Source: an uncultured Poribacteria bacterium (GTDB lineage Bacteria > Poribacteria > WGA-4E > PCPOR2b). Taken from it: a DNA stretch of 64,000 bases. Below are positions 63,296 to 64,000 of this stretch, one piece after another (the stretch's first letter is position 1; every line of letters begins with the position of its first letter). Location: contig OY282444.1 in assembly GCA_958296125.1 (NCBI GenBank), forward strand, positions 2,289,940 through 2,353,939. Direction: 5' to 3'. Made by a program: the position numbers and the translations under genes. Below the pieces are notes generated by a model that was not told where the DNA came from, made no database searches, and was given only the letters and a program-made list of their open reading frames with translations.

Positions 63296-63310
63296 GTCGC
63301 ATTGTGCGAC
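63296..63310 (+). promoter_or_regulatory. Palindrome GTCGCA-TTG-TGCGAC, possible activator site 2
   Basis: A perfect 6+6 inverted repeat with a 3-base centre, about 125 bases upstream of the sigma-54 promoter -24 element. Confidence 0.6.
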
Positions 63311-63433
63311 ACTCAAAGCCATTCAATCATCAAGTGGTAGTCCCTTTCTGTCTGCATCCGCTACAGCCCGGACCCTTGCCCTCAAAGGCTTTACCCGCTT
63401 TCCGAGTAATCTTTACCAACTCCGATTGGGTAT

Positions 63434-63449
63434 TGGCACGCTGCTTGCT
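63434..63449 (+). promoter_or_regulatory. Sigma-54 promoter
   Basis: TTGGCACG-CTGC-TTGCT matches the sigma-54 consensus TGGCACG-N4-TTGCW at every defined base. It ends 67 bases before the ATG of the hydrolase gene at 63517, with two activator-like palindromes upstream. Confidence 0.85.
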
Positions 63450-63516
63450 CATACTAAGCACATCATAGCAAGTTCAACAAACTTTTAGCAGATTCACAGA
63501 AAGGAAGTTATTCACA

Positions 63517-64000
63517 ATGGACAGGCACAATATGGACAAGCACAATGTCGAACTTAGTTTGGACGGTTTTCGTTACTTCTACCGCGTTCTCCCCAATCCT
63601 GAAAGCAATCTTGACCCGATTGTGTTGCTTGGTGGGATTTTCCAGTCAATAGATACATGGACTAAATACGCCCAATACCTTAATCAGTTTGCGCCGGTCA
63701 TTTTGGTAGACCCGCCCGGCAGCGGCGATTCCGACCTGCTTCCCGCCCATTACGGTGCCGATTTCTTGGCAGCCTCCCTTTTGAAGGTGCTCGTAACAGA
63801 GAGAGTGCCTCGGGCAAATGTGGTCGCTTCCTCTTACAGCACGCCTATCGCTTACCGTTTTGGTCAGTTGTATCCCGATAAGATGAGTCGAATGGTATTG
63901 GTTGGAACCATGAAGGAGACCCCTCCTGACCAGGTCGAAAACTGTAAAACCGCCCTCACATTTTTGCAAACACAGCAAATGAAGGAATTTACAAAGATTG
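63517..64000 (+). CDS. Alpha/beta hydrolase family protein, partial (runs off right edge)
   Basis: The first 161 residues are visible, starting at ATG 63517 after AAGGAAG. The fold is recognisable: IVLLGGIFQSIDTWTKYAQ (oxyanion region) near 30-48, VDPPGSGDSDLLP near 68, and the nucleophile elbow region VVASSYSTPIAYRF near 105, where GxSxG is replaced by ASSYST. SQLYPDKMSRMVLVG-type residues follow as FGQLYPDKMSRMVLVG. The acid and His of the triad lie beyond the edge. It is the first gene behind a sigma-54 promoter and so the likely target of the two-component pair just upstream. Confidence 0.82.
   Translation, partial: MDRHNMDKHNVELSLDGFRYFYRVLPNPESNLDPIVLLGGIFQSIDTWTKYAQYLNQFAPVILVDPPGSGDSDLLPAHYGADFLAASLLKVLVTERVPRANVVASSYSTPIAYRFGQLYPDKMSRMVLVGTMKETPPDQVENCKTALTFLQTQQMKEFTKI

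Noticed and set aside
63204-63488. Plus-strand 94-codon gene
   Set aside because: It covers the palindromes and the sigma-54 promoter, starts inside a palindrome, and has no ribosome site.

Overview
The window looks like a chromosomal piece of an uncultured bacterium, most probably a member of Candidatus Poribacteria (marine, often sponge-associated). I infer this from the mix of genes and from the C-terminal sorting segment of the giant surface protein (NYPNPFNPETWIPY type). That segment comes with DUF6785 permeases, phytanoyl-CoA dioxygenases, sugar-isomerase-like TIM barrels, sulfatases and DUF3604 proteins, a mix I associate with that phylum. No rRNA or tRNA is visible, so the assignment is not proven.

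Layout. 1-3666 (minus) is a translationally coupled operon: an OLD/RecF-like AAA ATPase, a small protein with a possible nuclease motif, and a type III restriction-like helicase that runs off the left edge. 3867-7996 (minus) holds comEC, a TIM-barrel isomerase-like gene and an ECF sigma factor. 8248-15633 (plus) is a catabolic run behind a good promoter: a ThDP enzyme, a D-2-hydroxyacid dehydrogenase, a DUF3604 protein, a D-threonine-aldolase-like enzyme and a mannonate-dehydratase-like enzyme. 15801-17809 holds pgeF, an EamA-type membrane protein and a coiled-coil membrane protein. 17969-25333 is a giant secreted protein whose 5' end carries 16 copies of a 10-bp repeat; the reading frames indicate a phase-variable switch that is OFF in this sequence.

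25381-43430 is mostly metabolic: two SDRs, a class III aminotransferase, a cysteine synthase, esterase-like and CinA-like proteins, a DUF6785 permease with a GH51 arabinofuranosidase, a sulfatase, a prolyl oligopeptidase and an M28 peptidase. In its middle lies a translation initiation factor IF-1 with a long Arg-Gly-rich repeat extension. 44414-49499 is an accessory island: decayed toxin-antitoxin genes (MntA/HepT, perhaps HicA) followed by an intact three-gene operon. That operon encodes a large DNA-binding-like protein (RNA polymerase alpha-CTD-like, sigma region-4-like and winged-helix segments, with a recent internal duplication), a small protein, and a GHKL (Hsp90/MORC-like) ATPase. It is the best candidate here for an undescribed conflict or defence system.

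49571-57702 returns to housekeeping and catabolic genes (metallophosphoesterase, sppA, trpF, DUF402, PRPP synthetase, PEP-hydrolase-family protein, phytanoyl-CoA dioxygenase, zinc alcohol dehydrogenase). 57735-63141 encodes a multi-PAS histidine kinase and a sigma-54-dependent response regulator. Just downstream are two TGCGA/TCGCA palindromes and a consensus sigma-54 promoter ahead of a partial alpha/beta hydrolase gene, so the likely target of the two-component pair is in view. Short palindromic repeats of several families are scattered through the intergenic spaces, and one copy lies in frame inside the giant gene.
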